Part shown: positions 1 through 11,085 of the stretch, piece by piece | Layout: each line of letters opens with the position of its first letter | Position numbering within the stretch: position 1 is the stretch's first letter | Origin: Gnetum montanum | Lineage: Eukaryota > Streptophyta > Gnetopsida > Gnetales > Gnetaceae | Assembly: GCA_015680685.1 (NCBI GenBank) | Contig: MNCI01010839.1 | Span: forward strand, 1-42,643 | DNA: 42,643 nucleotides | Direction of reading: 5' to 3' | The notes under the pieces: generated by a model | What the model was told of the DNA's origin: nothing | The model's database searches: none | The model's input: the letters and a program-made list of their open reading frames with translations, nothing else | Position numbers and translations under genes: made by a program

Positions 1-271
1 AATTGCTTCTGAACCCCATGTCAGAAGTAGAGTAACTATTCAAGTCGTAGATATACTAGATTCACATAGTCTCTTATTGAGTAGAAGTTGGAGCAAGAAT
101 TTCTCAGGTTACATATCAACAGATTATTCTCACATATGGTTATCTTGGAAAGGAGAACCAAATCAAATATACATCTATAGTGAACCTTTGATGATTGATA
201 ATATTACTTCAAATGGAAAAAGTAAAATGGTTGAAAAAGGAGGTGTTGAAAATATAATTTGTACACTCTAA
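1..271 (+). pseudogene. Element 1 aspartic protease, C-terminal part
   Basis: The open frame (77-271, and readable from base 1) resembles the C-terminal end of plant Tat-type retropepsins: a hydrophobic LLLSRSW stretch (compare ILGRPWL in element 6) followed by GYISTDYSHIWLSWKG. The catalytic D-x-G region would lie left of the window. The frame ends in TAA at 269-271 and continues in the same frame into the RNase H, so the stop is probably a nonsense mutation rather than a domain end. Assignment rests on the conserved motif and on its position at the head of a pol relic. Confidence 0.6.
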
Positions 272-745
272 GAAAATTATTTTCTTGAAAAAGGACAATC
301 AAAGAATGAGGATAAATGGGAGTTATACTTTGATGGTTCGTGCAATTCAAAAGGTGCAGGAGTCGGTATAGTTATATTAAGGAATGATTCACTTGAAATT
401 ATCAAGGAAATTCATCTATCTTTTCCTTGTACTAACAACGAGGCTGAGTATGAAGCTTTATGTATTGGTATGAGAATAGCTCTAGACAAAAAAATCAAAG
501 TAATCACTATAAAGGGAGACTCAAGATTAGTCCATGAACAAGTAAAGGGTAACTATGTAGTAAAGAGCTCATTCTTAAGACCTTATAAGCAACTTGCTTA
601 TAAGATGTTAGATCAGTTCCAACATTGCCAAATAGAGCATATAAATAGAGCAGAGAATTTTATAGTAGATGATTTGGCAAAGGCAGCTTCGACATTGGAT
701 ATGCAATTAATAGAAAGTTACAAAGATGTCATGATTGAGGAATAA
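272..745 (+). pseudogene. Element 1 archaeal/plant-type RNase H (aRH), upstream of RT
   Basis: An RNase H fold domain reads in frame 2 with its catalytic residues present in order: Asp in YFDGS, Glu in NEAEYEAL, Asp in KGDSRLV and Asp in VDDLAKA. The TNNEAEY signature and overall spacing match the second, archaeal-type RNase H of Tat elements, not the RT-linked gypsy RNase H. The latter occurs separately at about 2040-2400. It follows the protease relic and precedes the pre-RT linker in one frame. The ORF opens at an internal Met (470), but the domain starts near 330. Family role: degrading RNA of the RNA:DNA hybrid during reverse transcription. Confidence 0.8.
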
Positions 746-2040
746 CATTAGCCATTAGTACTAGATAATATAAGACATTTAAAAGTATTTGAAGATGATG
801 ATCAAGTACTAAGATTTATGAAGAAAAAACAAGAATTTGAGGGTCAAGTGGTACCCGAAATGTCATTAAACGCCAAAGCTAATTTCATTCCAAAAAGGAT
901 GATTGACTTGGAACATGAGTTCAAGAACAATTTACTTACTAGAAAGGATTTAAAAGACTTAGATAGTCAAGCTTTCGAGGTAGTAAATTTTGGATTAGAC
1001 AAGATGCCAAAGATGTTGAATGTTACAAAGGAAAGAGATTCAAGTTTCAAGCGAAACTTATTAACATGTCTACGAAATAATTTGGACAATTTTGCTTGGT
1101 CTTATGATGACCTTAAAGCTTTTAGGAAAGATGTGATGACACATAAGATCCATTTAATAGAAGGTTGTAAAATAGTCAAGCAAAAATAAAGGAAATTTAA
1201 TCCATCATTTGAACCAGCTATGGAAGCCGAAATCAAGTTGTTGCAAGCATGAATCATATATCTAGTATGATATCTGACATGGCTTGCTAACATTATTCCA
1301 ATGAGGAAGAAAAATGGTGATATAAGGCTTTATGTAGACTTTAAAAATCTAAATGATGCTTCAAAAAAGGATAAGTATCCACTTCCAAGAATTGATGAGA
1401 TGCTGATTAAAGTCTCAGGTTGTCAAGTATACTCTTTCATAGATGATTTCTTAGGTTATAATCAAATCATGGTAGATAAGAATGATAGATTCAAAATAGA
1501 ATTTATCACCAAATGGAAAACTTTCGCTTACCATAGAATGCCATTTGGATTGTCAAATGCTGGAGCTACGTTTCAAAGAGCAATGGATTTAGCATTTAAG
1601 GATTTGTTAAGAAATTTTGTAGTGGTTTATTTGGATGATATTACAATATTCTCAAAGAAAAAGGAAGATCATATTAATCATCTTCAGTAAGTTTTCGACA
1701 AATGTTGTGAGTTTGGTATTTCATTAAATCCTAAGAAGTGTATCTTCGGGGTTAAATCCAGAAGCTTATTAGGCCATGTGATATGTCAAGAAGGGATTGC
1801 CATAGAGAACTCCCAAATTTAAGAAGTATAGAACATTGAGCATCCCACAAGTAAGAAATCTCTTAGATCTTTCTTTGGAAAGATTAATTTTGTAAAAAAG
1901 TTCATCCCCGGGTTTACTGAAATTACCAAACCTTTGATGCATATGCTAAAAAAGGATGTCCAAGTAGAGAAAACACTAGAATCAGAGAGAGCTTTATTAG
2001 AAATTAAAACTGCTATACAAGAGGCTCCATATTTGGTGAA
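746..2040 (+). pseudogene. Element 1 pre-RT linker and reverse transcriptase
   Basis: Bases 818-1189 encode the linker typical of plant Tat pol, recognised by NNLDNFAWSYDD and the following IHLIEG. RT proper starts near 1200 and runs in frame 2: VDFKNLNDASKKDKYPLPRID, then MPFGLSNAGATFQRAMD and the catalytic YLDD at about 1627-1640. The thumb follows past 1690 (NPKKCIFGV, LRSFFGK). In-frame stops occur at 1187-1189, near 1250 and 1270, at 1688-1690 and near 1820-1830. Several sit where family members carry Gln or Arg. It is not translatable as it stands. Family role: RNA- and DNA-templated DNA synthesis in the element particle. Confidence 0.85.
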
Positions 2041-2500
2041 GCCTAGGCTTAGAGAATATTTTGATTATATTCTTTTGCTTCGAATGATTCTATCACTACC
2101 ATTTTGACACAAAGGGATAATGAAGGTCAAGATGAACCAATTGGATTTTTTGGGTATCAGTTGAAAGGTTCAAAGTTAAATTATTTAGACTTAGAGAAAC
2201 AAGCTTTCGTAGTCATCAAAGCACTTCAGCATTTTAAATATTATTAGGAAAGTTCATTAGTTCACATTATGCTAATTGAACCTACAGTCAAACGATTCCT
2301 ATTCTAAAATGAGATTGGATTGAAAAGAGGAAAATAGCTTATAAAGTTGCAAAGTTTCAGATTTTCATTAGAAATATGCAAAATAATTAAGGGAAAGGGA
2401 TTAGCTAAGTTAATGACTAGAGAAAGTGAAGTATGCACACTTGACACCCATGAAGAGAATTGGTATGATGAAATTCTCAAATTTCTTAATACAAGGAAAA
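2041..2500 (+). pseudogene. Element 1 RT-linked RNase H (gRH)
   Basis: After a frameshift near 2080 the reading moves to frame 1. ASNDSITTILTQ matches the first strand of the gypsy RNase H, followed by PIGFFGYQLKG and LNYLDLEKQAFVVIKAL, the usual 'YxxxEKE' region of RT-linked RNase H. Stops are frequent after 2245. Together with the aRH at 272-745, this means element 1 once carried two RNase H domains flanking RT. Confidence 0.7.
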
Positions 2501-2559
2501 TCCCAAATAATTTAACTGCAAGTTAAAAGAGAGCTTTCTTCAAAAGAGCACAAAGATTC

Positions 2560-3720
2560 GTTGCTAAATATGGTATATTATACAGAAATGATTTTCGAGG
2601 GGTTTTATTGGAATGTGTTCATAATGATCAAGTTAGTTTCATTTTGAAACAATTTCATGATCATTTGAATCTATTTTATGAATTCCCTAAGTCGACTATG
2701 CAACATATTCTTTGATATGGATATTACTAGCCTTCCATGTATCAAGACATTAGTTCAAAGATTCAAAAATGCTATAAATGTCAAATTCATGGACCTAGGA
2801 TTAGAAGGGCTAGAGCCCCTTTAAAGCCAGTAGTTGCAGATAGACCATTTCAGCAATGGGGTTTGGATTTTATTGGTACAAGAGCTGGACACAAGTTTAT
2901 TCTTACAACTACTGATTATTTCACTAAATGGTCTGAAGCAAAGGCTCTAAGAGGAAGTTTAGCATCAGATGTGATTAAGTTTCTAGAAGACCATATTCTA
3001 AGTAGATTTGGTCTACCCTAAGTGTTAGTGTCAGACAATGGACCCACCTTCAAATTCGAAGAGTTTATCATATGGGCATCTAAAAAATCCATTTTCTTAT
3101 TTTCCTCATCAAATTATTATCCTCAAGGAAATGGCCTAGCAGAATCCACCAATAAAAAGCTTATCACTTATATCAAGAAATTGATGGATGGGAATCCAGG
3201 AAATTGGATTGATTATTTACAATCTGCGTTATGGTCGGATCAAATTAGATTCAAGAAAGCTATTGGGACATCACCATATAACTTAGTTTATGGTTTTCCA
3301 GTAAGAATTACAAATAAGATTGTAAGCTCAGCTTCTGAATTTGTACAAAGATATAGCGAAAAAAATGATAAAGATAGAAGTTTCATGACTTTACTTATTA
3401 AAAGAGAAGCTGAAGTAGATAAAGCAAGGGGTAATTTTTTACAAAATACTTTTCAAGTTAAAAGATGGTTTGATAGGAAAGCTTTGAAAAGAACATTCAA
3501 GATAGGGGACCTTATCCTATTATGGAATATGAAGAAACCAAATAAGTTTATCCCGACATGGATTGGTCCCTTTAAAATTACAAATAAATTATCTAACAGC
3601 TTGAAGATGTCATTATAAAGCAATTATTGACGTCCATTATCTATCCAAAATTTCTTATTTGAGCCTTGGAAGTTTGAACAATTCGTAGATATTGAATTTG
3701 GGATAGCTTTATTGTGAAGT
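2560..3720 (+). pseudogene. Element 1 integrase
   Basis: The zinc-binding HHCC region is partly visible: His residues around 2655-2705, then CYKC at about 2770. The catalytic core follows, with Asp in GLDFIG (about 2865), Asp in VSDNGP (about 3035) and Glu in NGLAEST (about 3135), so the DDE triad is complete. A TAA at 3019-3021 interrupts the core between the two Asp residues, where the normal sequence is continuous. The C-terminal part shows a GPFKI (GPY/F-type) motif near 3565. The frame stops at 3618 and possible tail codons continue in other frames to about 3715. Family role: inserting element DNA into the genome. Confidence 0.85.
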
Positions 3721-4299
3721 ATTTACTCGTGTCATTTTACCTTGTTTAAATATTTGAGGTTTACACAAATCTGCTTTCTTTTCTGTCTATTTCCATCGAA
3801 TCTTGCTCTATTTCTATTTTTCTTATGGAACTATCTCTTTCTCTAGGGAAAATTAGAAGTAGATTCGCAGAGTTGTGCTCAAATGTTTTTGCAAAATTTT
3901 ATTTGTTACAAGTAGGTATTATAAGGACCGTGTAGACTAGGCAATTGAACAAAATAGGAACTCTCAACAACTCACAGTACTTGACAAAGTTGGCAAAATC
4001 TCTTTAAGATAAGTCATCTATAGTTTACAAATAACGTAATTGTTTCATTTTTCACAACCACATGCCACAATAGCACACACACATACTCACATTAACTACT
4101 GAGTCTATTTGGAGGTATTTGGGCCTTGGTGTTGCCAGAGACCAGCAAACACCTAAATCCTGTTCAAGGACACTCATTGGTGGTCACGTCCCAAACAGTC
4201 ACCAACACATACCTTTGACATAGATAAACCTAAGACTTCTAGACTAGCTAATTTAGTTGGCTAGGCTTAGGGAGAAATAAGATAGAGTTTCTAACTAGG
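3721..4299. other. Unassigned spacer between elements 1 and 2
   Basis: No convincing ORF, LTR end, purine tract or repeat was recognised. The sequence is AT-rich to about 4080 and less so afterwards. It should hold the 3' untranslated part of element 1 and the border to element 2, but neither the TGAAACA start nor the TACA end of the LTRs seen elsewhere is present. Element 2 therefore appears to lack its 5' LTR here. Confidence 0.5.
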
Positions 4300-4433
4300 A
4301 TGACACCTTCTAGGATGGACAGGAGGAACTTGATTCCCAATTCAAAGAGGGAGGTCAAACCAACCTCATTCCTATCCCTCCTACCTAGTCCTTCTAGGTC
4401 AATCTACTGTCTATTACCACTCCCTCTGCAATC

Positions 4434-7400
4434 ATGCCTACAATCCGACAACCTACAACTACAACTGCAATGGGTAGCCATGTCACCTTCCTAGCGTATC
4501 AATGCCCTTATTCCCCTATTTCATTTACAACAACTATGCCTCCACAAACTATTCATCAGTCCATTTCTGTAGTGCATCACATACCAATCATGGCTTCCAT
4601 GCCACATGTTCATAATGTACCTACTTCACACTCGTACGCAACTTCCATTTCAATTTCTACATTCGCATCTATTCCACCAACTGTGGCAAGTCTAGGGTTT
4701 TCCACATGATGAACCCCATTCACTTCTTCGCCTATTCCACAACCATCGTAGATGTCCCATCACGTTTGCCCTCAGACCTATCAAACCATGCAAATGGTAC
4801 AACCAAACATGGGACTATGGTCTGCTCTGTTGATGACATAAGTGGTCTATCTGGCAGCCCAACCCACAGTTGCTACTCCAACAGCACCACCTACCGGGTG
4901 GTGGATAGCGCAAGTAGCACTATTTGCAAGGGCTATCCCAATGGTACCACCGGTGGGTCACACCGTCACCCCCACCATTCCACAGATGGGAACTACCTTA
5001 GTAGTTCCCCAACCATCCACAATGTCGTAGGGTTTGGACCAAGTGTTTCAGCTCATTAAAATCCTCATTGAGAAAATAAAATGCCTCAAAGATGTCAAGC
5101 CTAACATGGTACAATTCATGGACTTTTACGAAGATGACCCCATTAACCCTGCAATCCCTACGCTAACGTTACCCCTAGGGATGTCTCTCCCACACTTCAT
5201 GAAGTACAATGTGGAGGGGGATCCCAACACACATCTTGTTACCTTTAGGTCTGAGTCTCTCCTGTTGCAACAATGGCCACACATGATTATTTGTGTCTTT
5301 GGCATGTCCCTAGCCGGGAGAGTCCTGGATTGGTACTGTGCACTGCCACATGTTGAGAGGAGCTTCTGACCTAGTTCATGATGCGCTTCAAGTATAACTT
5401 GAAACTAGAAACCACGTTGAACTAGTTGATGAGCGTGAAGTAGGATCCTCTGGAACTAGTCCAGAAGTTCATCTAGCAATGGAGCATAACCCTTAATGAA
5501 ATCCATGAGCCCATCGTGGAGGCCCATTTGTTGGTCATCTTTAAGGATGCAGTGAATGACTTTATCAAGTCTAAACTATACTACCTCACCCCTTGCACTA
5601 TTAGTCAAGCCTTCACTCAGACTAAGAGTATACAAGATGCAGCTAAGGCAAGCAAAGACCTAGCCTACATTGCCTACAAAAACACCTTCACAAAGAAGGA
5701 CAAGGGTAAGGCCCCAACAACTATAGTGGTCACTATTACAACCGAGGCCAAGCCCAAACCTAGTAACAATGGTAACAAGAATAATAGGAACTTTGCCGTA
5801 CCCATAGCTAACCCCATGCCTAAGCAGGGAAATGTGCCACAACCTATAGTTCTTGCACTTGAGACATCTGCACAACCCAAATCGAGCTTTGAGTATAAAG
5901 ATCATTCAAGGTACACCTCGCTACCTCTCAATCCTTCAGAACTTCTGAAGCAACTATTTGCAGTGGGGCACATCCAACATAAGAAGATGTCGATGGAAGG
6001 ATTCAAGAGACATCAATGCTACTGCAAGCTCCTTAGGAACCCCTCCTTGGCCCTACCCAATGAGCCCCCAATTCCTAAGGGTTTCATACTGGACAGGTTT
6101 TGTGACTATCACCAATAGTGTGATCACAACATAGATTACTGTCTAGCATTGGAGGATGACATCCAGAGATTGATCGATCAGGGAAACCTGGTATTGGACT
6201 AAAGCAACCTAGTATGCCCTGAGAACCAATCTATGCATGTCTACACAGATCCCCCTCAATGCCAAAAATGTTGGGTATGTCATCAACGTGATCGGTATTG
6301 ACAATGATCCTAGGCCACCCCAGTAGCCATTCGTGGTCCGTGTGCCTCACCGTAGTGCACCAGCACCACCAGCAGTTGGTCAAAGCTCGTAACATTCATT
6401 CATTCAAAGAGTCCCCCCTAGGGCATCCATGTCTGTGCCACCTATTTGTGAAACCATACCACCCTTCGTGTTAACACCACTAGCTCCATTTATCATCAGG
6501 GGGCCGATCCATTCGAAAACCCCCACCCTGCGCAAGACAGCTGAACAACCTTCTCATCCTAGAAAATGGGAAGTGCATTTCACAGGTGAGACGTCGAGAG
6601 GAAGTACCACCCCTAGTACTTCCAAGCCTACATCTCCACCCCCTAAGTTTACGCCCTCATCACCAAAGATGAACATTGCTATAACCATATAGTCCACACT
6701 ACCCTGCTAAAAAGCGTCTGAGCCTGGATCCAAAGTCACCCCTCCTCGGGAAATTCATCTTCTAGGACGAATAGATGAGGAAGAAAGCATTAAATAGGGG
6801 GGTGGCCAAGACCTCTTGGATGCTTTCACTCAGGTCGAACAAGCTCTAAAACAAAAAAACACTACACTAAGCTTGTACGACCTAATTATGACATCTGTCC
6901 CACACCGTGAGGCTCTGATCTACATGTTGATAGTGATTCCAGTCAACGAAGACATGCTAGTGGAAGAGGGAGCGATCCACTTAGTCATGCTTCACTCTAC
7001 ACCTGTAGGGCCAGAACCACCTCAACTAAATTTCTACTATGACATCATTAGGGAATATCCTAAGAGGGATCAAGTGACTACAGTACCCCTTTTCATCATA
7101 ATTCAGGTTAGCCAACATCGGATCCGAAGGGTACAAGTTGATGATGGGGTTTCCACGAATGTCATTCCCTTCCCTATTGTGGACAAATTGGGCTTGGTCG
7201 ACCATATCAAACCCACAATGACATCATTCCTGAGGTTGTTCAACCGGGCACGCGTCTTGGTGAAAGGCATAGTCCACATAGACTTCATGGCAGGGGACCA
7301 GTTCCCCACAAACACAATGTTCATTGTGATTGAGGAAATGCCTGGGTTTAACCTAATCTTAAGGAGATCATGGTTGGCCCAACTTAGGGCTGTCTCTTTG

Positions 7401-7727
7401 CCCATTCACTAGAAAATCCACCTACCATACGCAGGAAGGGAGGTGGTGATCCATGGTGATGAAGTAGCAGCACAAGCGATCAATAACATAGACATGGAGT
7501 AGGGCTCAGAGGTTGTAACCTCTAAGAATGGAGTGTCTACTTATGCACACATTAACCATATAGTAGGAGAATTGGCCCAGCAAGCTAGTTTCCAAAAAAA
7601 AAGTGCATGGGTTAATTTGCCCTTCCAAGCAGAGGACAATGATGCAAGCAAATTCCCTAGCAAAGCTCCTCGGCCTTACGCTCCACTCAATCCACAATGG
7701 ATCAAGAAGAAACTATGCATAGCATAG
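4434..7727 (+). pseudogene. Element 2 gag-protease, decayed
   Basis: This is homologous throughout to the nearly intact gag-PR at 39456-42643. Frame 3 holds the Thr/Pro-rich N-terminus and the start of the capsid-like retrotransposon gag domain (MDFYEDDPINPA, then EGDPNTHLVTFRSE; 5034-5369). Frame 2 holds the rest of it (5516-6118, with NDFIKSKLYYLT) and the zinc-knuckle-like FCDYHQ region near 6100. Frame 3 returns for the Pro-rich linker (6429-6692) and the protease (about 7080-7412), with VDDGVSTNV as the active-site loop and EEMPGFNLIL downstream. Stops and two frame changes inactivate it. The 28-residue repeats present in element 6 are absent or not recognisable. The start is unsettled: the first usable ATG in frame is at 4434. 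Confidence 0.85.
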
Positions 7728-7844
7728 AAACCCCACTACTTCCTACCCAGTCACCATCGTTTGCACATTACCATATTTCATTATTTACAATCCATCTTTC
7801 TACATAAGTTACTCATTAGCCATTCTTCAAGTTGTTAATGTATC

Positions 7845-8012
7845 TACGCTATGGCTCGAAACTGCCTAAAACTAGCCATGACTCGAAATGGCCTAAAATT
7901 AGCAATGGCACAAAACGGCCTAAAACTAGCAGAGGCTTGAAATGGCATAAAACTAGCAATGGCCCGAAATGGCCTAAAACTAGCAATAGCCCGAAACGGC
8001 CTAAAACTAGCA
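7845..8012 (+). repeat. Post-protease tandem array, about 27-bp unit
   Basis: About six imperfect copies of a unit containing GGCCTAAAACTAGC joined to ATGGCCCGAAAT. The same unit type (GGCCCGAAAAGGCCTTAAAC) occurs at 39393-39475 immediately after the element 6 gag stop, so it is a fixed position in the family. Short ORFs on either strand here are by-products of the repeat. Confidence 0.85.
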
Positions 8013-8102
8013 CATGAAAGCATGAAAATTTTACACAAAACGTAGCATGTAGACAATGCACAAGTTAACGTAGAATCAATTTCTTTTCCAAAATTCTCTT
8101 CT

Positions 8103-9155
8103 TTATTCAAAACTTTTTCCTTTTGGATAATGTTTGCAAAATTTTTTTTTACAAAATTTCAAACTTTCATAGAAAGAAAAAAATCCCATGTTTTCATGGG
8201 TTGTCCTTGTTCGCATAATTTTCACCATGTGTTTCTGCATCATTTCCTTTTGCATCACTTTCCCATGCGTTGTCCTTTGCTGATTCTTCATTCCCTCCCT
8301 CCATGGGCCCTGTGCCCTCATTTGGAGCCTGCATCGTAGGAATGAAGGGCTTGTGTCTATCTCAAAGGGTATCCAGTCTAAACTAAGCTTGAGGCAATGC
8401 TAGACCTCCTCTACCGTGATGTCCACCCAATGCCTATTTCTTGGTTCAGCATCTGCAGCAGCTCTTTCCCTTTCAGTGGTTGTCCACATTGGTCGTCTTG
8501 GAGAAAAGGAGGCAGTTGCGATCTCTCCTATGGGAAGATCCATTTTCCAATCAGGAGATTCCGTAACCTTCACTTGCTCTTTGAACTTGGCTTAGGCCTC
8601 TGAAGCGTCAATGGCATCTACGAATGCTTTATATGTAAACTCCTCCATAGGAGCATCGCTGTACAATTTATGATGGGTGGAATTTTCAAGTTTATACATA
8701 TGTTTGTGGTTTTTCTAGGATTGGCCCCATTCGTAAACCTTGGCACTAAAATCTTTCAAATCCTAACACTTCTGGGCTAAAAAGTCCATTTGCATCCACT
8801 ATTCTATTATTTCGCGAGTGGCTTCGACATTCTAACATGTGACTGTTCAAAATCTGGCGTAATCTATCACATCCGTGTGCCAATACTCATTCTTAGTATC
8901 ATGGGCTATGAGGAATTCATTCCTCAACTTGAGATCCTCCACCTTGGCACTCAGGTCAGCCTCCCTTTGCTTAGCTTTTTGGATCTGCTTCCACAAGTCC
9001 TTGTTGATGTTCTTATACTCCCACAAGGAGCGTGTTGAGTGCAAAGTGCATTTGCAAGCCTTGTCATATGCACGATGAGATACCTTGGTTACTTCAGGTG
9101 ATAATGTAGGCATGACACCCACTCTCAAAGGCTGTGTCGGGTCCCATTTGAGCCG
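8103..9155 (-). pseudogene. C-terminal coiled-coil exon of the antisense gene
   Basis: From about 9155 downward the frame encodes a charged helix (NKDLWKQIQKAKQREADLSA, then KVEDLKLRNEFL) with heptad-like spacing. It continues after several stops into YKAFVDAIDASEA and a basic Met/Lys-rich tail ending in a TGA/TAA context at 8103. The acceptor is probably TGGTAG near 9156, with the intron 9156-9263 between it and the acidic exon. Coiled coil is an inference from composition. Function unknown. Confidence 0.45.
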
Positions 9156-9263
9156 AGAGGCTACCATGACACAAAGAGCATAGCAATCGCATTAGTGTAG
9201 AAAAGTTAACAAAGTATAAAACTCTAGCATAGCAACATGAGAGCACCTAACACTACTACTTAC

Positions 9264-9815
9264 CCACGTCAGGGTCCACCTGCTAAAGGTAGTTGATCAT
9301 GTCATCGACAAATCCCTGCATGAACGTAAGCTTATCAGGGATCTTGGCCCATGATTCCATACTAGTTGGAGGAGGTCCTGTAGCATCAACAGTGGCACTT
9401 GTCACATAACTAAATGTGTCAGCAATGGCTGAAATGGGCTGTGATAAGGAAGACATGTTATCAAACTCACCAATGTTTAATTACGGTCCATGTTCCTGCT
9501 AATGCAAAATGAGGGTGATAGCCTTGGCAGAAGTCCCTACCAAGCCTGTACAGACCTCTTCTTCATGTGCTGGTGCCTTTCATTTTAAGAGACCAGTGTA
9601 TTTATTATTCAAAGGAGGTTCCTCTTCATTAGTAGGAGGATTCTCCCTAATAACAAGAGCCCCTACCTTAGCGACAAGAGCTCCCTTCCTTGTGACTGGG
9701 GCCCTTCTCTCTAAGACTGGGGCCTTTGAGTCTTTTTTTCATCACCCCCATCTTGGGGGCTGATACCTCTTTGTCACCTTCTTCTTCTTCTTCTTCTTCT
9801 TCGTCTTACTCTACT
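9264..9815 (-). pseudogene. Acidic exon of the antisense gene with (GAA)n tract
   Basis: A GAA run at about 9781-9806 encodes consecutive Glu residues. A frameshift at the T7-8 run near 9730 moves to a frame reading APVLERRAPVTRKGALVAKV, then PPTNEEEPPLNNKYTG and SYVTSATVDATGPPPTSMES. The exon ends at a good donor, GACGTGG|GTAAGTAG (GT at 9263-9262). The protein segment is low in complexity and its family is unknown. Confidence 0.45.
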
Positions 9816-9944
9816 AGTCAAGAAACATGTTTACATTAGTCCAAAACAAGTTTTCTTAAAGTAGGTGCTATGCTACGCTATGCCACCTAGCGTAGCATAG
9901 CATGGTAGAAAATAACAAGGTAGGCATTAAACAAAAGCATTTAC

Positions 9945-10997
9945 CAATGGAGGGTTGTGTCCTCTACAGTTTAAGCCGTAGTCTCCACCCCTCCTCTTCC
10001 TCCATGCAAAGGGTTTCCTTAGCTAGAGGAGGCCTCTTCCACTACAACTTTTTGGCCACAGTCTCTGCTATGAGACATTCCCCCTGTGATACACTACCGG
10101 CTATAGTAGGAGGTGTCTCCCCTATTCTATCTTGGCCATGAAAGTTACAGGCCACTTGATCCTTATTCATCACAAAGAGCGACTCCCCAATTATTTTTGG
10201 GGGATCTTAGGCTCGGATGACCTAGAGGATCTGGCTAATCCATGGTCTAGAAATATGATTGCGATTTCGCATGACCCAGGCTTCATTCTCTTGAACCACC
10301 AAAAACTCCACTAAACACTTTAGACAGGCTATATAAAAGGCATAATGTAGATTGGAATGGGACTCCAATTTTTTATGGAGCCCCAAGATTTCGGTCTACA
10401 AGCCTTTACATAGAAACCTAGCCCAGTTGTAGTAGGCCCCCTCTTCCATAACCTCACACATTAGCCAGGCCTACTCAATCCCTAGGACCTTCCCTTAGGT
10501 AAGCATCTAGGTGAATGCATGAGTGCAGAAGATAGGGTAAATCTCCTTGGTGAATTCTTCTTTGAGCTTCTCCATGGGGAGCCCTTTCGGCTCCTTGGCA
10601 ATCCCCAACCACTCCTGAATGTCCTTCTTCTAAAGGGTCAACTCCTTCTTTCCCTTTGACCCTATAGGAATTCCATTGATAGGGACACTGAACAAGTCTG
10701 CAAATAGCTGGTCACTGATTTCAATGATCACCTTTACACCCTGTATGTGCGTGCGGAAGAGGCCCACCTTGTCAGAAAAGGAGTTGACCAGGGAGAGCAT
10801 CTCAATGATGGGAACGCTTAGGTTTAGGGCTAGGAATAGATCCATAAGCTCACCCTTTTGGATATTCTAGACCAAGGAGTTTGAATTCACACCATTTATC
10901 TAGCATTGGCTCACATCTACCTCTCCGTACTTGAAGTAGATGTTTTCCCCTTATGTCTCAGCAGTTACCACCTTCACCTCCTGGGGCTTTTTCTCCC
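9945..10997 (-). pseudogene. Long central exon of the antisense gene, family not recognised
   Basis: In the frame fixed by the upstream intron, about 350 codons can be read with roughly nine stops, all TAG or TAA. Readable blocks include MDLFLALNLSVPIIEML, VKVIIEISDQLFADLFSVP, EWLGIAKEPKGLPMEKLKEE and LHYAFYIACLKCLVEF. The mix of amphipathic helices and a conserved-looking 'SDQLFADLFSVPINGIP' block faintly recalls plant transposon-associated proteins. That resemblance is weak and I assign no function. A donor-like TTG|GTAAATG ends it at 9945. The following gap (9816-9944) contains an inverted pair of GCTATGCTACGCTA / TAGCGTAGCATAGC motifs. Confidence 0.5.
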
Positions 10998-11085
10998 CTA
11001 TAATAGTTTTCACAAAAAGAAACTTTTAGCATAAAAATGCAGAAAATACAAAAATTGAAAAGACACTTAAACATGAAACACTTAC
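10998..11085 (-). other. Intron of the antisense gene, 88 nt
   Basis: The donor AAACA|GTAAGTG (GT at 11085-11084) and acceptor ACTATTATAG|GGGAG (AG at 10999-10998) define an 88-nt AT-rich intron. Joining leaves A plus GG, an Arg codon, and enters the frame that stays readable to about 9945. Confidence 0.75.

Larger units (their letters stand above)
1..3720 (+). mobile_element. Element 1: decayed Tat-type gypsy pol, order PR-aRH-RT-gRH-INT
   Basis: A 5'-truncated Ty3/gypsy pol relic enters from the left edge. Reading frame 2 carries the protease tail, an archaeal-type RNase H, the pre-RT linker and the RT up to about 2080. A single shift then moves the RT-linked RNase H and integrase to frame 1. 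Interruptions are otherwise point stops (271, 745, 1189, 1690, 3021). The AT-rich sequence and codon use differ from elements 2-6, so this is a different family. No LTR, PPT or gag was recognised, so both outer borders are uncertain. The RNase H lying upstream of RT is the notable feature, because in elements 2-4 the equivalent domain follows RT and gRH. Confidence 0.85.

Noticed and set aside
7844-8110. Repetitive - strand ORFs across the post-PR array
   Set aside because: A 27-bp unit is a multiple of three, so any frame stays open. No support as protein.
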